Assembly (NCBI GenBank): GCA_030562195.1
Contig: CM060203.1
Coordinates: forward strand, 5,842,208-5,906,207
DNA from: Nipponacmea schrenckii
Lineage: Eukaryota; Mollusca; Gastropoda; Lottiidae
DNA: 64,000 nt
Direction of reading: 5' to 3'
This document shows positions 61,901-64,000 of this stretch, in pieces. The translations under genes and the position numbers were made by a program. The notes below the pieces were generated by a model. That model was not told the DNA's origin, ran no database searches, and saw only the letters and a list, made by a program, of their open reading frames with translations. Numbering within the stretch: the stretch's first letter is position 1; each line of letters starts with the position of its first letter.

Positions 61901-62421
61901 TACTGTTCAATAAAAGGCACTGGCACAGGGTTAAAGTTTTGTTTACAGTTATCGTGATGTTGAGTTGTGCGAAATATAAACAAAACTTTTAGACCTGGCG
62001 CTGGCTAGATTAGGGTGATTGAAAGTAACTAGTTACTGTTCAATAAAAGGCACTGGCACAGGGTTAAAGTTTTGTTTACAGTTATCGTGATGTTGAGTTG
62101 TGCGAAATATAAACAAAACTTTTAGACCTGGCGCTGGCTAGATTAGAGATTAGGGTGATTGAAAGTAACTAGTTACTGTTCAATAAAAGGCACTGGCACA
62201 GGGTTAAAGTTTTGTTTACAGTTATCGTGATGTTAGAGTAATGAATCTCTCATATGACCTTGCTGACCTCGCTGCCGTTAGATCTATGAATGTATTAAGT
62301 AATCTAATTGATTATTATTATTGTTCTTATTATTATTATTATTAATTATTTTTATTGTTATTGTTATTTTATTGTTATTTTATTGTTATTTTATTTATTT
62401 ATTTATTTATTTATATTTTTA

Positions 62422-62461
<40 letters not shown>

Positions 62462-62483
62462 GGCTATTATTATTATTATTATC

Positions 62484-62545
<62 letters not shown>

Positions 62546-63458
62546 TAAAGGTATTGGGTGTGGTGTACTGGTACTAGGATATCTTCAAGTTTCTTTCTGG
62601 TTTATGGCTGCCGAGCGTCAAGCTCATCGAATACGTCTGGCATTTTTCCGTAATGTTATGAGACAAGAGATTGGTTGGTTTGATACCAATGATTCAGGAG
62701 AACTGAATTCGAGATTAGCTGAGTGAGTTTTATTTTTCTTTATTTAACACTAGCTCTTTATTTATGATATTGTCTCTTCAACATATTATCTGAAATTATT
62801 TATCGGTATATACCATGGGAGGAGAAAACAAGGGAATATATTACAAAGAGCAATATTATAGTATAACTCACTTCTTTAATATAAAATCTTATAACATTTC
62901 AACACAATTTACATGTATCATAATCAGTTGAAAATGTAAATTTTTATCATTTCCATCTGATGACTATGCATGTAAATTGTGTTGAAACGTTATAAGATTT
63001 GATATGGACGAAGTGAGTTATACTATAATATTGCTCTTTGTTTTTCCGGTTATATCAGCTCTCTGCTTCTAAATATCATTTAAATCTTATTTCTACTGTA
63101 TGCTGAACTTTTTTTTATTCTTCTTCTTTCTTTATACTTTGTAAATAGGAAGTATTTACTGTTTGATACAAATCTATGTAGATAAAGTTAAAACCAGTTT
63201 AATCTATTTATTTATATAGGGGCTTGAGTTTTGTTTAAGATTTTTTTGTCCCATTATAAACTTCATTTGTGTATTTTATATTTTAGTGACATAAATAAGA
63301 TACAGGACGGTTTAGGAGATAAGTTTAGTTCCTCAATTCAGTGGGTTTCAGCTTTTATAGCTGGTTTTATTGTTGGCTTTATGTATGGTTGGAAGTTGAC
63401 GTTGGTCATCCTGGCCATTAGTCCAGCCCTGGTTGTCTCAGCAGGTGTCATGAGTTGG
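58988..63458 (+). CDS. ABCB/P-glycoprotein-like ABC transporter, first seven coding exons (incomplete at right edge)
   Basis: Membrane efflux pump of the ABCB (MDR) family; only the start is in the window. Exons are 58988-59051, 60469-60513, 60680-60768, 61080-61306, 61620-61744, 62551-62722 and 63287-63458, 894 nt or 298 codons in frame. The cytosolic N-terminus is short and polar ([16 protein letters not shown]). Then come the first TMD helices: [36 protein letters not shown] (human: FRYSNWLDKL...IHGAGLPLMMLVFGEM). After an extracellular loop, [36 protein letters not shown], and [13 protein letters not shown] with [20 protein letters not shown] follow. All are near-exact matches to vertebrate ABCB1/4/11 TMD1. 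The nucleotide-binding domains lie beyond 64000. Introns hold several tandem repeats. Which ABCB paralogue it is cannot be decided here. Confidence 0.9.
61000..61078. repeat. 27-bp tandem repeat, 3 units, ABCB intron 3
   Basis: TTTCTATTTGTAAATACTGT units end right at the acceptor TTTTGTAG of exon 4, so the repeat supplies part of the pyrimidine tract. Confidence 0.75.
61881..62236. repeat. 133-140 bp tandem repeat, about 2.6 units, ABCB intron 5
   Basis: Units start GGTGATTGAAAGTAACTAGT at 61881, 62014 and 62154. Confidence 0.88.
62310..62548. repeat. (ATT)n / (CATTAT)n microsatellite before ABCB exon 6
   Basis: TTA-rich run grading into CATTAT hexamers. It ends two bases before the acceptor AAAG of exon 6. 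Open frames through it are artefacts. Confidence 0.95.
62845..63039. repeat. Palindromic element with 70-bp arms, ABCB intron 6
   Basis: Left arm (from AAAGAGCAATATTATAGTAT) and right arm (to ATACTATAATATTGCTCTTT) enclose a loop of about 50 bp. The right arm includes CTGATGA at 62957 and GAAACG at 62984, the spacing of a hammerhead-like core, though the stem between them pairs poorly. Same outer word (AAGGGAATATATTA) as the element at 4212-4359. Confidence 0.7.
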
Positions 63459-63484
63459 GTAGGTAGAACTGTTAATTATAAACT

Positions 63485-63935
63485 ATACCGTTTCAACAAT
63501 TTACATTGTCATCATCAGTTTATATAGTATACTACTCCTGAGTTTTATTGTACACAACGTTTCAACAATTTACATTGTCATTATCGGTTTATATAGTATA
63601 CTACTCCTGAGTTTTATTGTACACAACGTTTCACAAATTTACATTGTCATTATCAGTTTATATAGTATACTACTCCTGAGTTTTATTGTACACAACGTTT
63701 CAACAATTTACATTGTCATCATCAGTTTATATAGTATACTACTCCTGAGTTTTATTGTACACAATGTTTCAACAATTTACATTGTCATCATCAGTTTATA
63801 TAGTATACTACTACTGAGTTTTATTGTACACAATGTTTCAACAATTTACATTGTCATCATCAGTTTATATAGTATACTACTAAGTTTTATTGTACACAAT
63901 GTTTCAACAATTTACATTGTCATCATCAGTTTATG
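63485..63935 (-). repeat. About 69-bp tandem array of hammerhead-like motifs, 7 units, ABCB intron 7
   Basis: Read on the minus strand, most units hold CTGATGA, one T, a stem GACAAT/ATTGTT closing a GTAA loop, then GAAACGTTGTGTACAATAAA. This is the layout I know from Penelope-type hammerhead motifs (CTGATGA, stem, GAAACGTT, AATAAA). One unit has a TTATCGG-type variant and one has lost bases in the stem. Spacing is regular, so it evolved as a minisatellite. Confidence 0.7.
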
Positions 63936-64000
63936 TCACAAAGTTTAGTACAAAAAGTTTAAAATGGATTCCACCTAAGATCGAATTTGCCTATAAAAGA

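Overview
The window looks like eukaryotic, AT-rich animal nuclear DNA, most likely from a mollusc (probably a gastropod). This rests on GT-AG introns in recognisable animal genes, tRNA-derived SINE fragments, a CR1-like LINE, a Penelope-like element, DNA transposons with target-site duplications, and introns packed with minisatellites. The species call is inference. Two runs of exactly 500 N (12807-13306 and 32812-33311) are scaffold gaps.

Three host genes are supported, all on the + strand. (1) MRPL10, mitochondrial ribosomal protein L10: five exons between 1319 and 5688 that join to 243 codons including the stop. (2) GSS, glutathione synthetase: starts at 7654, with its C-terminal exons at 21508-23771 and again at 33874-42760. 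(3) An ABCB/P-glycoprotein-like ABC transporter: first coding exon at 58988, seven exons visible to 63458, running off the right edge.

The GSS locus is structurally complicated. Two middle exons lie on both sides of the first gap (12238-12806 and 14707-15183). The 3' half (exons, introns, downstream satellites) lies on both sides of the second gap, nearly identical by eye, and the terminal exon has a third copy at 27462-27591. Duplicated sequence flanking both gaps suggests two haplotypes laid end to end, but real tandem duplication is not excluded. The copies act as natural empty/filled pairs. They show that a 6.5-kb IS3EU-like DNA transposon (34151-40659) entered one copy with a 6-bp target duplication, and that a LINE 3' tail (30131-30841) is present downstream of one copy and absent from the other.

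Mobile DNA: a near full-length but frame-broken CR1-like LINE with an SGNH-esterase ORF1 (15540-21201); the IS3EU-like element with a DDE integrase-type transposase and a convergent accessory gene; a nested 871-bp element; a hAT-like MITE with an 8-bp target duplication (51039-51424); a Penelope-like fragment with a GIY-YIG endonuclease ORF between two 175-bp inverted arms (56828-57657); and SINE pieces.

Tandem repeats dominate the rest. The largest are 21-bp satellites (24590-26283, 28408-29408, 43574-47594) that give long but meaningless open frames on both strands. The least expected signal is a set of hammerhead-ribozyme-like motifs: a tandem pair at 49098-49234, an array near the right edge, and forms associated with the Penelope-like element.
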